A stretch of DNA of 64,000 nt from JAQICJ01 sp041686345 (GCA_041686345.1 JAWLEA010000002.1:1-64000), one strand, 5' to 3'. Shown: positions 25,695 through 35,942, numbered from the stretch's first letter. Notes: generated from the sequence alone by a model not told the origin. Program-made: numbers and translations.

Positions 25695-27506
25695 TTATTT
25701 GCGACTTTTAAAAGGTGTATAGAGTTTGCCACCACCTTCAAAGAATTTATCATAGTACTCCAGAAAATTAAGTCTGGCCGAATGAACCAGACTTCCAATT
25801 ACGGCCATGGCAAAATTGAAACTGTGGCCGAATAAAAAGATCAAGAGTGCAAAAAACCAGCCAAAATAGGGATTCGTGTTGAATACATCCAAAGCCAGAG
25901 TATTTACTATAGATGCAATGATACCGGAACTCAGTCCAAGACCGAAAATACGGGCATAACTGACCATATCTCCGCCAACACCGACTATATTGTATAAAGC
26001 TCCAAATCCCCCCAATATTCTCTTAAAGGGAGAACGGTGAGGTGAATTGAAAAAGAAAATCAATACTGAACAGGCTACGGCCGGCCAGAGAAAATCGGGT
26101 CTGGTCCAATTGGGCCATATTCTGATGATTCGATAAAAAGAAATCGTAATTCCTATCCAACCGATATTAGCTACAATTAACTGATAATTTTTGCGGGTTA
26201 CTGCCAGAAATATTTTAATGATGAATCCGACAATAAGTTGAATAACTCCAAAATTCAAAGCCCAGAGCAAAAATTTGTTATAGTCGGTGGAAAACACCAT
26301 CAAGGGCATTAAGTTGCGGAAATTTTGAGACCAACTGTGAGCAAATAATTGCACCCCCATAAACTGACCCATCAATAAACCGATTACCAAGGTTGAAAAA
26401 CCAAGTACCTGAATCAAACGCATGAAATACAGCCCAGTTTTATTCTCTTTAAATTTGGGAGCCAATACTCCTCCAATAATGAGAAGAAATAAACCATAAG
26501 CTGCATCAGCCAGGCAAAATCCAAAGAAAACTCCCAAGAATGGGGCTACCAGAACAGTAGGATCAAATTCTCGATAGTGAGGAGGATTGAATAATTTTAT
26601 CAGTGGTTCAAAATATCTGATAATGGGTGGATTGTGCAATTTTACCGGAACTTCATCTTCTTCATCGGGATCTTCAATTACCACTGCTATAGGATCATCA
26701 GCAAATTCTTCCTCTATTTTTGCAACCTTTTTGGCAGGAGTAAATCCCATCAGTGCAAAAAGAGTATCTTCATCTCTGATCCCACCTAACACCTTCGCAT
26801 GATCGTATTTTGTCTGTAAATTTTTGAGATGTTTTTCGATTACATCTTTAAACTGGCAGATCTCAAAATATTTTTTCTGAGATTTTTTCTGTTTTTCCCG
26901 AAGCTTTTCCAAACGGGCTTTGATTTCACTCAGTGAATTGTCAGGAAGGGAAGGAGTTTCAAAGGGTACTTCCGGAACTTCATCTTTGAAAGCAACAATA
27001 AAACCGGTGTCCCTTGCACCTCTCAATTTGACTTGCTTATACCAGAATGCGGCTTCCAGAAAATTTTTGCCTTTGTCCTTAATTTCTTTGGAAGATGCAT
27101 GATAGAACTTTATTTGAACTCCTCTTTTTGCTAGAAATTCAATATCTTTTCTTTCAAAATCACCCCAGCGCAGCAGTTGTTTTTCTTCTTTTTCCAAACC
27201 TGCAATTTCTTGCTCCAGAGAGTTTTTGAGATTGACTATGGTTTCATATTTTTCTACAAGTTCTTCACCTTTTCCTTTATGTATCTGTTTTATATCCTGA
27301 TCTGACTTTTTGATTGCATGTTTTAATTTTTTAACAATTCTTTCAACTTTTGAAACTTCTGCAGCAAGTTCTCCCGGAGGATCAACCGGGTTTTCCGCCA
27401 TCTCCTTGACATGGAGTACCCCCAGTTCCTGAAGTTTGTCAACCGTCATTTCCCTGGAATGATCAGGACCGACGATATAAACTTTTTTCATTGTTACAAG
27501 GGCCAT
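25695..27506 (-). CDS. atpI: V-type ATPase subunit I (a-subunit homologue)
   Basis: A 603-residue subunit. Residues 1-300 are the cytoplasmic arm with two long coiled coils, and the rest carries about seven to eight membrane helices. The segment SYARIFGLGLSSGII includes the conserved Arg that faces the proteolipid carboxylate and completes the ion path. AGGAGG lies just before the ATG. It follows subunit D by 12 bp. Confidence 0.93.
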   Translation of the reverse strand: MALVTMKKVYIVGPDHSREMTVDKLQELGVLHVKEMAENPVDPPGELAAEVSKVERIVKKLKHAIKKSDQDIKQIHKGKGEELVEKYETIVNLKNSLEQEIAGLEKEEKQLLRWGDFERKDIEFLAKRGVQIKFYHASSKEIKDKGKNFLEAAFWYKQVKLRGARDTGFIVAFKDEVPEVPFETPSLPDNSLSEIKARLEKLREKQKKSQKKYFEICQFKDVIEKHLKNLQTKYDHAKVLGGIRDEDTLFALMGFTPAKKVAKIEEEFADDPIAVVIEDPDEEDEVPVKLHNPPIIRYFEPLIKLFNPPHYREFDPTVLVAPFLGVFFGFCLADAAYGLFLLIIGGVLAPKFKENKTGLYFMRLIQVLGFSTLVIGLLMGQFMGVQLFAHSWSQNFRNLMPLMVFSTDYNKFLLWALNFGVIQLIVGFIIKIFLAVTRKNYQLIVANIGWIGITISFYRIIRIWPNWTRPDFLWPAVACSVLIFFFNSPHRSPFKRILGGFGALYNIVGVGGDMVSYARIFGLGLSSGIIASIVNTLALDVFNTNPYFGWFFALLIFLFGHSFNFAMAVIGSLVHSARLNFLEYYDKFFEGGGKLYTPFKSRK

Positions 27507-27518
27507 TTTACCTCCTAA

Positions 27519-28136
27519 TCAACCAGTAGCCTGTTGTGCTTTGGCTTCAATCTTGTTTTTGGCAATTTTTGCTCTGCAAACTGCAGCTGTTTGCTGATCA
27601 CCAAGATAAACCTTGATCTTTCTGATATTTTCTTTGGTTTTGGGAATCAGCACTTTTTCGTACAAATTGATTCGCTGGGTGGTTTTGGTAAGTTCTTTTT
27701 GCAGAAGCTCATGCTTTTTCTGAATGATTTTAACTTTTTCAATAGCTGACAAGGCCTTTTTGATAAAATCTACAGCTGCATCAAAAATCCAAGGAGTAGC
27801 AACCAGAGACCAAGGCTTTTCCTTAAATTTTATCTCATCAAATTGGGGAACCTTGACTCCGGCAATATTTACTAAACTGCTTTTCACTTCGTCGATAGAT
27901 ATCAGGTCCTTGATTTCATTGGACAAGGTGGCAATTTTACCCTTCCAACTGGAAACATCTTCCAAGAGTGTTTGTTTTTCTCTGCGTGCTTCTTGTATTT
28001 CTTTTTTCACATCCCTGACCTCAGTCTGCAATTGCTGCTTTCTGAGTTCCAAGGTGGGTAGAAACTCCTGATAAAGCTTCAAAGATTGAGTCTGTTCCCT
28101 TAATGAGTTTTTGTTGAGTTTGACTTGTTCACTCAT
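27519..28136 (-). CDS. atpD: V-type ATPase subunit D (central stalk)
   Basis: A 205-residue, mostly helical protein beginning VKLNKNSLREQTQSLKLY, which matches the two-helix coiled coil of the rotor stalk. Central residues (about 70-120) form the short globular part. It starts 4 bp after the subunit B stop, with GGAG inside the B coding end. Length and position are normal for the spirochaete-type operon. Confidence 0.92.
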   Translation of the reverse strand: MSEQVKLNKNSLREQTQSLKLYQEFLPTLELRKQQLQTEVRDVKKEIQEARREKQTLLEDVSSWKGKIATLSNEIKDLISIDEVKSSLVNIAGVKVPQFDEIKFKEKPWSLVATPWIFDAAVDFIKKALSAIEKVKIIQKKHELLQKELTKTTQRINLYEKVLIPKTKENIRKIKVYLGDQQTAAVCRAKIAKNKIEAKAQQATG

Positions 28137-28140
28137 CTAA

Positions 28141-29445
28141 TTATTTCTCCGGCCAATGTTGATCAAGTATCTCCTTCTTAATTCCAACTTCTTTGGCACT
28201 GAAACATTCCGCCATGGTTTTCCATCCCATATCCAAGGCATCGTTTAAACTGACATCCACACTGAGATCCATGAACCTGTCCTGGAAAAGATCGGCATAT
28301 TTGAGAAATTTCTCATCTTCTTCGGTTTTTTCAAAACCCATGGATATTTTCTTTTTGGATTCCAGTGCTTTGGCATAAAGCCTGATCATGGAATTCATAA
28401 CAGCTCCGTGATCTTTCCTCGTTACTTTGCCGATAACAAGCTGTTTCAAACGACTGAGAGACCCGAAGGGGTTGATAACTCCATCATTCAAGTAATACTG
28501 TCCCTCTGTAATATAACCGGTGTTGTCAGGAACCGGATGAGTGACATCTCCACCCGGCATGGTAGTAACTGCCAAGATAGTAATGGAACCTGCACCATCA
28601 AAATCAACAGCTTTCTCATATCGGGAAGCCAAATCACTATAAAGGGAACCGGGATAACCAAGATTTGACGGAACCTGTTCCATGGCGACGCTGATCTCTT
28701 TGAGAGCATCGGCAAAGGCGGTGAGATCGCTGAGTAATACCAGAACTCTCTTACCTTCAATTCCGAATTTTTCAGCTACTGCCAGTGCCATATCAGGTAC
28801 CAGCAATCTTTCAACCACTGGATCTGCGGCAGTATGGATAAACATTACGGTTCTGTCCATGATACCGCCGTCTTCGAATTTTCTCCTGAAACCAATGAAT
28901 TCATCAAATTTAAGCCCGATTCCGCCTAAAATTACCACATCGGCATCTGCCTGCAGGGCAATTCTGGACAAAAGTTCATTGTAGGGCTCACCAGGAGTCG
29001 AAAAAATTGGGAGTTTCTGACTTTCAACCAAAGGATTGAATATATCAATCATGGGGATTCTGGTTTCAATGAAATTGTGAGGTACTACCCTTTTGACGGG
29101 ATTAACCGAAGGACCGCCGATATTAACTTCTTCGGCGTTTTCTATTTCGGGTTTTCCATCCATGGGAACTCCACTGCCGGTAAAAATCCGCCCGAGGAGG
29201 TTGTCCGAATAACCAACCCGCATGGGATGACCGAGAAACCTGACTTTGGCTATATTGGAAAGCCCCTTTGCTCCGGAAAAAACCTGGAGAGAAACTTTGC
29301 TTCCTTCAATTCTGATAACCTGAGCCAGTGAAACTTCCCCATTGGTATTGGTTATGGATGCCAACTCACGATAGGAAACTCCTTCGGCTTCCAATTCAAT
29401 AATATCACCAATAATATTTTTTATTCTGGTATATTCTTTAAACAA
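28141..29445 (-). CDS. atpB: V-type ATPase subunit B (non-catalytic)
   Basis: A 434-residue nucleotide-binding subunit without the catalytic P-loop. It carries GSGVPMDGKP, the PSLYSDLASRYE-like segment (GSLYSDLASRYEKA) and TMPGGDVTHPVPDNTGYITEGQ. I start at the TTG at 29445, whose GGAGGAGG site lies inside the last codons of subunit A; the two genes then overlap by 8 bp and the protein begins LFKEYTRI, as family members do. An upstream TTG at 29466 would add seven residues and lose the ribosome site. Confidence 0.92.
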   Translation of the reverse strand: MFKEYTRIKNIIGDIIELEAEGVSYRELASITNTNGEVSLAQVIRIEGSKVSLQVFSGAKGLSNIAKVRFLGHPMRVGYSDNLLGRIFTGSGVPMDGKPEIENAEEVNIGGPSVNPVKRVVPHNFIETRIPMIDIFNPLVESQKLPIFSTPGEPYNELLSRIALQADADVVILGGIGLKFDEFIGFRRKFEDGGIMDRTVMFIHTAADPVVERLLVPDMALAVAEKFGIEGKRVLVLLSDLTAFADALKEISVAMEQVPSNLGYPGSLYSDLASRYEKAVDFDGAGSITILAVTTMPGGDVTHPVPDNTGYITEGQYYLNDGVINPFGSLSRLKQLVIGKVTRKDHGAVMNSMIRLYAKALESKKKISMGFEKTEEDEKFLKYADLFQDRFMDLSVDVSLNDALDMGWKTMAECFSAKEVGIKKEILDQHWPEK

Positions 29446-31216
29446 TCTTTCCTCCTCCGGAAACAATTATCTCTTCTATTTCACCAGTTAATTCACTGTA
29501 TTTATCACTGTCTGTCTCCACGTAATTTTTCTGATAAAACTTGTCCTGCAGATCGGTAAAGAATTTGCGGGCTTCTTTTTTATCTTCCAAATCAAAAGGA
29601 GTACTTAAAACTTTGTATAATAATTTGAAATCTTTGGCCTGTCTGCTGAGATCGGCAGCACAATCGATATCATCAAAGGCATTCTGTTGCAGATAGGTAA
29701 AGTCGACCAGTTCGGATTTGAGATATTTAACGAGATCATCAACATTGACGCCCTCTTCTCCGACAACTGTCATCATTTTTCCTACTTCCGCTCCGATACT
29801 CAACAGATCCTTGGTTTTTTTAACCATTTTAGTCCAATCAGGATCCATTTGTTCATTGAGACTGTCTGCCATTTGACCGATGTAAAGGGAATAGGAATCA
29901 AGGGGATCAATAGCCGGATATTTGCGTTCATCGGAACGCTTCCTGCTGAGACCGAGAAAAGCACCCACAACCTTGAGGGTTGCCTGGGTAACAGGTTCTT
30001 CAAAATTACCTCCGGCGGGTGAAACCGTACCGATTAAGGTGACAGCTCCCTTTTCATTGTTGTGTAATTTAACCAGGCCTGCTCTTTCATAAAGTCCGGC
30101 AATGCGGCTTTCCAGATAAGCCGGGAAAGCTTCTTCACCGGGAATCTCTTCGAGGCGACCTGACATCTCGCGCAAGGCCTGAGCCCATCTGGAGGTGGAA
30201 TCGGCGAGAACCAGAACATCAAGTCCCATCTCGCGATAATATTCAGCCAGAGTAATTCCGGTATATACTGATGCTTCACGAGCAGCAACAGGCATGGAAG
30301 ATGTATTACAGATGATGATGGTTCTATCCATCAGAGAACCACCTGTTTGTGGATCTTCCATCTCGGGGAATTCGTTGATAAGTTCCACAACTTCACCAGC
30401 ACGCTCACCGCAGGCAACTACAATAACAACATCCGCATTGGAAAATTTGGAGAGAAGATGTTGCAATACTGTTTTACCGGCTCCGAAAGGTCCCGGAATA
30501 CAAGCAGTACCACCCCTGCTGACAGGAAACATTGTGTCAATCAAACGCTGTTTGGTGGTAAGCAGTTCTTCGGGAAAAATACGTTGCTTGTAGGCTTTGA
30601 TGGCTTTTTTGACCGGCCATTCCTGTAGCATCATCACCTTGATGACTTTGCCGTCAAGTTCAAGCTCGGCCACAACATCTTTAACTTTGTATTCGCCTTT
30701 GGAAGAAATCTTTTTAACCGTGGCAACACCAAGCATTCCCAAAGGAACCATAATTTTATGACTGAGATGATGTTCAGGTACTTCACCCAACCATTGTCCA
30801 GCTCTGACTTTATCGCCCTGTTTGACCAAAGGAGTGAATTCCCATTTTTTATCATGATCTACCGGTTCTTTGTACTGCCCTCTTTGAAGAAAAAAACCGT
30901 CTTTATTATCAAGCAGTTCCAGAGGATTCTGTAAACCATCATATATTTCACCGAGAATTCCCGGGGCAATACCCACAGCAAGCATTTCTCCGGTAAAATT
31001 GACCTTCATGCCAACGGTAATTCCGGTTGTATCTTCAAAAACCTGCATATAACATTGTTGACCCAGGACTTTAATGACTTCGGATTTAAGACTCATTTCA
31101 CCAACCAGAACAAAAGCAACCTCGTTTTGAACAACACTGCCTTCGTCTATCTGTACGGTAACCATATTACCATTAATTCCGACCACGTGACCTGTTGTGG
31201 AAGAAGAATCGATCAA
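29438..31216 (-). CDS. atpA: V-type ATPase subunit A (catalytic)
   Basis: A 592-residue catalytic subunit with P-loop GPFGAGKT (near 235), the V-type bulge domain in the N-terminal third, and DSTSRWAQALREMSGRLEE with PAYLESRIAGLYERAG. It binds and hydrolyses, or makes, ATP. The start is TTG with GGAGG seven bases upstream, and it overlaps the stop of the preceding gene by 4 bp. Its end overlaps the subunit B start. Confidence 0.95.
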   Translation of the reverse strand: MIDSSSTTGHVVGINGNMVTVQIDEGSVVQNEVAFVLVGEMSLKSEVIKVLGQQCYMQVFEDTTGITVGMKVNFTGEMLAVGIAPGILGEIYDGLQNPLELLDNKDGFFLQRGQYKEPVDHDKKWEFTPLVKQGDKVRAGQWLGEVPEHHLSHKIMVPLGMLGVATVKKISSKGEYKVKDVVAELELDGKVIKVMMLQEWPVKKAIKAYKQRIFPEELLTTKQRLIDTMFPVSRGGTACIPGPFGAGKTVLQHLLSKFSNADVVIVVACGERAGEVVELINEFPEMEDPQTGGSLMDRTIIICNTSSMPVAAREASVYTGITLAEYYREMGLDVLVLADSTSRWAQALREMSGRLEEIPGEEAFPAYLESRIAGLYERAGLVKLHNNEKGAVTLIGTVSPAGGNFEEPVTQATLKVVGAFLGLSRKRSDERKYPAIDPLDSYSLYIGQMADSLNEQMDPDWTKMVKKTKDLLSIGAEVGKMMTVVGEEGVNVDDLVKYLKSELVDFTYLQQNAFDDIDCAADLSRQAKDFKLLYKVLSTPFDLEDKKEARKFFTDLQDKFYQKNYVETDSDKYSELTGEIEEIIVSGGGKIV

Positions 31217-31929
31217 GCGAACACCTCCAACATTTTTTCTATATCGGCATCTTCATCTGTTTTCCATGAATCAATCACCATGGCTTTGGCAAGATATGCC
31301 AGCACCGCGTCTATGGAAAAAGGATCTATGCCTTCGAGTTCCAAATAATAAGCAAGTCGAGCCTTATCTATGACAAGTTCTCTTTCTTGCGGATCTTTAG
31401 CTTCAGATGCTCTCAAAACCAGAGAGCCATACTGAAAACTGTTTTTACCATTAAAAATTTGTATTTTACCTTCTTCGACACCTAGTTCTTTGGCTCTAAC
31501 TGCAGCTATAGCATTGCGAAGTCCAATTTCCATTTCCGTGTACCCTTGGAGAAATTTGGAATTGTGTTTTCTGGATATTTCGATAAGAGCATTGAAATAG
31601 GACTCCCAAAGTTTTTTAAGCAGTATTTCTTGTTGAACCACACCCTGTTCCATTCTGAAAATATTATCAAGAAAAGGAGGGAGATCCAATTTGTTTTCAA
31701 ATTCCTCCTTGGATATGGTTCCCGATTCCCTGAAATGATCTTTATCAAGCAAAACAGCTTCGGCATTGGCAGTATCTACAAACCAGAGAATACTGCTGAC
31801 AAGCTCTTTATCGGACCCTTCAACTTCAGTGAATATAAGTTGGGAAATTTTGGATAAAGATGGAGTTGAAGTTGATTTGAGATCTCCTTTTACAGGTGGC
31901 AGGGATGTCATCAATCTATAGTATTTCAA
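31213..31929 (-). CDS. V-type ATPase operon protein of the DUF2764 family (C-subunit-like)
   Basis: A 238-residue protein found between E and A in V-ATPase operons of spirochaetes and chlamydiae (DUF2764). It starts MKYYRLMTSLPPV, typical of the family, and is helical throughout. The operon has no separate subunit C, so it probably fills that place, joining the stalk and ring. The start is TTG with AAGGAG six bases upstream. Confidence 0.85.
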   Translation of the reverse strand: MKYYRLMTSLPPVKGDLKSTSTPSLSKISQLIFTEVEGSDKELVSSILWFVDTANAEAVLLDKDHFRESGTISKEEFENKLDLPPFLDNIFRMEQGVVQQEILLKKLWESYFNALIEISRKHNSKFLQGYTEMEIGLRNAIAAVRAKELGVEEGKIQIFNGKNSFQYGSLVLRASEAKDPQERELVIDKARLAYYLELEGIDPFSIDAVLAYLAKAMVIDSWKTDEDADIEKMLEVFA

Positions 31930-31986
31930 AAAAAACTCCTTGAAAGGTTATAAGGTGAGTTTGTGTGAATCTGACAAAACAAGAGA

Positions 31987-32655
31987 TCAGGAATCTTTAC
32001 CTTCACCGGAATTTTCTTTTTTTTCTTCTTTTGTTTTTTCTGAGTAAAAAAGTTCCCTGAATTTGGGAGAAATAAATTTAACAAAAATTTCACGAAATCC
32101 CTTGTCGGTAAGATCGAAAACAAAGCCTTTTTCTTTGGGACCGGCTTTGAAACCAAACCTGATATCATCATCGAATTCAACTATGGTTTTGCCGCCGGCT
32201 ATGAGCATTTTGATTCTGGCAGCTATGGAGCTTCCCAGTTTCTTCTGCATTTCCGGGGACAGAACAAGTTGGATATCGGAATTTTTGTATCCACTTTTGA
32301 CAAAACCCTTTACAACTTCAAGAATGACCTTTTCAAGGAATTTTGTCTGGTTGAGCTCTTTTTCGAGGGATTCATCCACCGCCGGAATAACCAATGCTTC
32401 TTCCACAGAACTTCTGAAAGCACCAAGGGCAACCTTGGCACTTCTTTGTAATTCTGTATCAAGCTGGTTTTTAATAGTTTCAGCCTCTTTCTTAGCTTCA
32501 TCAACCGTCTTTTTAGCTTTCATCTCGGCTTGAATTTGAATATCTTCAGCCTTGGCCTCGGCATCCTGAATGATTTTATCAGCCTTTTCTTCGGCCGCTT
32601 CAATCCCCTCTTTTTTTAATTTTTTGATTACTGATTTTAATGAATCGCTAGCCAT
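31987..32655 (-). CDS. atpE: V-type ATPase subunit E (peripheral stalk)
   Basis: A 222-residue protein. Residues 1-85 are a long Ala/Lys/Glu-rich helix (AEAKAEDIQIQAEMKAKKTV) and 100-200 form the globular C-terminal domain. This is the peripheral-stalk subunit E. It is the first gene of the ATPase operon; GGAGGT lies just upstream of the ATG. A basic/acidic tail (KTKEEKKENSGEGKDS) extends beyond the usual end. Confidence 0.9.
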   Translation of the reverse strand: MASDSLKSVIKKLKKEGIEAAEEKADKIIQDAEAKAEDIQIQAEMKAKKTVDEAKKEAETIKNQLDTELQRSAKVALGAFRSSVEEALVIPAVDESLEKELNQTKFLEKVILEVVKGFVKSGYKNSDIQLVLSPEMQKKLGSSIAARIKMLIAGGKTIVEFDDDIRFGFKAGPKEKGFVFDLTDKGFREIFVKFISPKFRELFYSEKTKEEKKENSGEGKDS

Positions 32656-32755
32656 GAAACCTCCATTTATTTCAGCTGAACTATAAACGTGAACAAAAAT
32701 ACATTCAAGCTGAAAATTAAATTTTTAAATTAACCAGTTCCCTTGAAACAACATA

Positions 32756-34879
32756 TTACTCAGATCCGATTTCAGCATAAATTTTTATGGAAGAAAGAAT
32801 GGCATCTTTCTTTTTCAAGATCACCTCTCTGCAATTTTCATCGAATTCAAATCTCACCCCTGTACTTTGTTCACCTTTTCCTCTGAAATAATAGTAGATA
32901 AAATTATCCTGACTGTTTTTCCCTTTTATCTCCTGCCAATCGCCAAACTTGCCTATTGAAAGCAGATATTGATTTTCACTCAGGAAATCAAAAAGTTTCC
33001 TGGCGTCTTTTCCCCTGATTATAAACATCGTATTATATCCTCCACAATAAGGGGAATAAAATATATTGAGCCGGTTGTTTTTGTTGGAAAATACATGTTT
33101 GTCTTCAACTAACTTGCCCTCAACTATTTTATGAGCCCAATAGTCAGGGTATTTCAAGCTTATACTATCTTCCTTTATTTTGATTTTTTTCCAATTTTCT
33201 GAGGAAGCAGTGGCATAAACTTCATATCCTGTCCACCCCATCAATCCCAGAGAAATCACAAAAAGAACCAGGGTAAGAGCTTTTCTGAAAGCTGATTTTT
33301 CAGTGGCAGCTCCCAAAATTACAGCTGTAATTACTCCTCCCAAAAATCCACCGATGTGAGCAGCATTATCGATCATTCTGATGGAAAAACCCAATACCAG
33401 ATTAAACAAAAGGATCATAACCAGAAAAGAAAATTGTTTTTTTCTCCATTCTTCGGGAAAACGGTTCTTGTAAAAAAACAGCATGGCCATAGTGGCTCCC
33501 ACCACTCCAAAAACTGATGAGGAAAAACCGATTGAAACTCCGGCACCATACATCAGGGAAGAAAGAATATTACCGCTCAAGCCCGAAACAATAATAATGA
33601 CCCAAGTTTTAAGAGCACCATAATGGGGTTCTATCAAACGACCGAAAATCCAGGTGATATAAAGGTTGAAAAAAATATGGATAAAATTGGCGTGAAGAAA
33701 CATGGCTGACACATGTCGCCACCACTGGCTGGAAATAGAAAGAGTTCTGAAATTACCACCCAGATTGTAGAGGGTATGCATATCCGAAGGCGAACCGTAG
33801 AAATGCTGACCAATGAAAACCAGGGAATTGAAAACAAGAAAAAACCAGGTAGCTTTCAAGAATCTGTTTTTGGAACCAATTTCAGAAATTTTTTCGTAAT
33901 TGTCTTTTATTTTTTCCAGATTTTCTTTTTGAGTCGAGTCCAACTCAGGAAAGGATTTGACTCCTGAATTAATTTTTTCTGTTGCCAACTTGTGGTAAAG
34001 GGGAAAGTTTTTTTTCAATTTTTTGGGAAAGGTTAGAACCTTTTCAGCTTTGGCTGTTTTATTATCGTTGAGCAGAGCAATTCCATACCAATATCTGCGC
34101 AAAGCCGCCGGGAAAAAGGTATCTTTTGAATCGAGAGGCAATAGCGCTTTTTTTAATATTCCTGGTTTGCCGTAAGCGGCCAAAATAATAGTTTGAGCCG
34201 AAAATAAAGCTCTTTTGACAACCGGATCTTCAGAATCTTCATCCAGTTTCTCATAAAACTCCCAGAGCAGATCTTCCCGACCCAACTCAAAGGCTGCTTT
34301 CATGAGAGAGACATAAACGGATGGTTTTGGAGTAACTTCTCCTGCTTTCAGATATTTATCGTAAAATTCCAAAGCTTTTTTCCATCTGGTTGAAAAAACA
34401 TAGAGTTCCACCAGACTTTCAGCCAGTAATATTTTTTTGATGGCATCGTCGGTGCGATGAAGCTCCTGCTCCAATCCTCCTGAAATATCTACAACTTCAC
34501 CTTTATTAGCTTTGAGCAGTTTGGAAAAATGTTTGATTTGAACAGCAACTTCCGTGCTGGGTTGAAAAATGTATTTCAATTGCAGAATACGAGCAGCCCT
34601 TGACCAGTCATAACGATAAACAGCGGCAGCAATAAAACGATTCAAAATTGCCGGAACAATTACGGCAAAGAGAAAAATTCCGATTCCAAGCCAGGCTGAC
34701 AGTGAATTCACCCCGGAAGATGCATTGAATGAATAAAGAATCAACCCGAAATCCACTGCCAAGATGGTGTTGTATATGGGATCCTTGGCAAAACCTCTTT
34801 TAATTTTGGCATAAAGAATAATTCCAAGATTGACGGCTATAATAATAAAAAGAAGCTGGAACAAACTGATATCAAACAA
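32756..34879 (-). CDS. Rhomboid-family intramembrane protease with large N-terminal TPR-like region
   Basis: A 707-residue membrane protein. It has about three N-terminal membrane helices, a soluble helical region (about 95-330) that looks like degenerate TPR repeats, and then the six-helix rhomboid core. The core holds HIFFNLYITWIFGRLIE, the serine motif GFSSSVFG (Ser near 451) and AAHIGGFLGG (His near 507), so the Ser-His dyad is present although the usual GxSG reads GFSS. A C-terminal 130-residue soluble domain follows. The start is a TTG with a distant AAGG. It lies 100 bp upstream of the V-ATPase operon on the same strand. It may cleave membrane proteins; substrates are unknown. Confidence 0.85.
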   Translation of the reverse strand: MFDISLFQLLFIIIAVNLGIILYAKIKRGFAKDPIYNTILAVDFGLILYSFNASSGVNSLSAWLGIGIFLFAVIVPAILNRFIAAAVYRYDWSRAARILQLKYIFQPSTEVAVQIKHFSKLLKANKGEVVDISGGLEQELHRTDDAIKKILLAESLVELYVFSTRWKKALEFYDKYLKAGEVTPKPSVYVSLMKAAFELGREDLLWEFYEKLDEDSEDPVVKRALFSAQTIILAAYGKPGILKKALLPLDSKDTFFPAALRRYWYGIALLNDNKTAKAEKVLTFPKKLKKNFPLYHKLATEKINSGVKSFPELDSTQKENLEKIKDNYEKISEIGSKNRFLKATWFFLVFNSLVFIGQHFYGSPSDMHTLYNLGGNFRTLSISSQWWRHVSAMFLHANFIHIFFNLYITWIFGRLIEPHYGALKTWVIIIVSGLSGNILSSLMYGAGVSIGFSSSVFGVVGATMAMLFFYKNRFPEEWRKKQFSFLVMILLFNLVLGFSIRMIDNAAHIGGFLGGVITAVILGAATEKSAFRKALTLVLFVISLGLMGWTGYEVYATASSENWKKIKIKEDSISLKYPDYWAHKIVEGKLVEDKHVFSNKNNRLNIFYSPYCGGYNTMFIIRGKDARKLFDFLSENQYLLSIGKFGDWQEIKGKNSQDNFIYYYFRGKGEQSTGVRFEFDENCREVILKKKDAILSSIKIYAEIGSE

Positions 34880-34990
34880 TTTTTACGAGACCTTTCGGTA
34901 ATTTGAAAATGGTATCAACTATTACTTTTGGTTTGGGAAAATTGACCGGCGAAAACAACCGAATTAATGAAAAAAACAAATCTGAAAACT

Positions 34991-35767
34991 TCAGGACTCT
35001 GAATGCAATTGGCCTGACAATTCCTTGAGCTTTTTTTTGAAACGAAAAACAATTACTGCCAAAGAAACAATTACAACAACCGCCAAAGCACTAAAGATGA
35101 TTAAAACCAAGGGGGGAAGATAAAAGAAACTACTTGCAGTTGAACTGCTGGTTTTTGCTTTTCTCAGATCAGCCAACTGAATAATTACAGATACACTGCC
35201 AGCATCAAGCTCAGCTATGGAACCGGCAACCAGAGTCTGAACATCAGTGGGTTTCATTTGAAATTCTTCTTCGTTTACTTTGAGAACAACCGAAGCCTTT
35301 TCAGGAACCAGCTTTTTGTTGGTGTGACCGATGTTTGTATTGTTCTGGGGAATAGCAAAGTGGATGCGGGCAAAATGAATACCTGGAAGTCTCTCCATTG
35401 TTTTAGCCAATTCTCCGGCCAGGGCAATATAATAGCGGTTGATTTTATTTCCCGGATTAGGGAGCAAACCTGATTTTTTGGTTACTAAATCGTAATCCCG
35501 GTGTTTATCTGAAGGTATATCAAGTTTATTCAGAATAGAAACAGCTTGTGCGGCATCACTTTTGTCAACTTCAATTCCATAATGTCCCTTGCGCTCGTCT
35601 CTGATGAATTTTTCGGCTTTTATCCCTCTGTTTTGCAGAACAGTCAATACTTTGTTGGCTTCTTTTTCAGAAAGTTCGTTAAAAAGATCTGCCTTGCAGC
35701 CGATAACAGTAAAACTGAGCAGTATAAAAATCCAAAAAAATAATTTATTAATTTTTACAGGAGCCAT
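34991..35767 (-). CDS. SctJ/FliF-like type III secretion ring lipoprotein, orphan
   Basis: A 258-residue protein of the SctJ (YscJ/PrgK/EscJ) family. It has a lipoprotein signal peptide (lipobox VIGC, Cys near 24) and the first ring-building motif LFNELSEKEANKVLTVLQNRGI. The linker and second ring domain follow (ELAKTMERLPGIHFARIHFAIP, ASVVLKV), then a C-terminal membrane helix (LVLIIFSALAVVVIVSLAVIV). In injectisomes it forms the inner-membrane ring with SctD. No other secretion gene is in the window, so it is an orphan here. It lies between the rhomboid and HicB-like genes on the same strand. Confidence 0.88.
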   Translation of the reverse strand: MAPVKINKLFFWIFILLSFTVIGCKADLFNELSEKEANKVLTVLQNRGIKAEKFIRDERKGHYGIEVDKSDAAQAVSILNKLDIPSDKHRDYDLVTKKSGLLPNPGNKINRYYIALAGELAKTMERLPGIHFARIHFAIPQNNTNIGHTNKKLVPEKASVVLKVNEEEFQMKPTDVQTLVAGSIAELDAGSVSVIIQLADLRKAKTSSSTASSFFYLPPLVLIIFSALAVVVIVSLAVIVFRFKKKLKELSGQLHSES

Positions 35768-35942
35768 TAATCATAACCTGAAATAATCGTACAGAAAACT
35801 TGCCAATTCCCCTCTCAAAAGAGAAAATATCCGTCCTTCAAGAATTTCACCCAATGATAAAAAACACAAATGCCTGATTAAATAAAGTATATCTTACAAT
35901 TATACGGGGAAATTTGGCGGACGGCCAATAAAGCTCCCTGTC

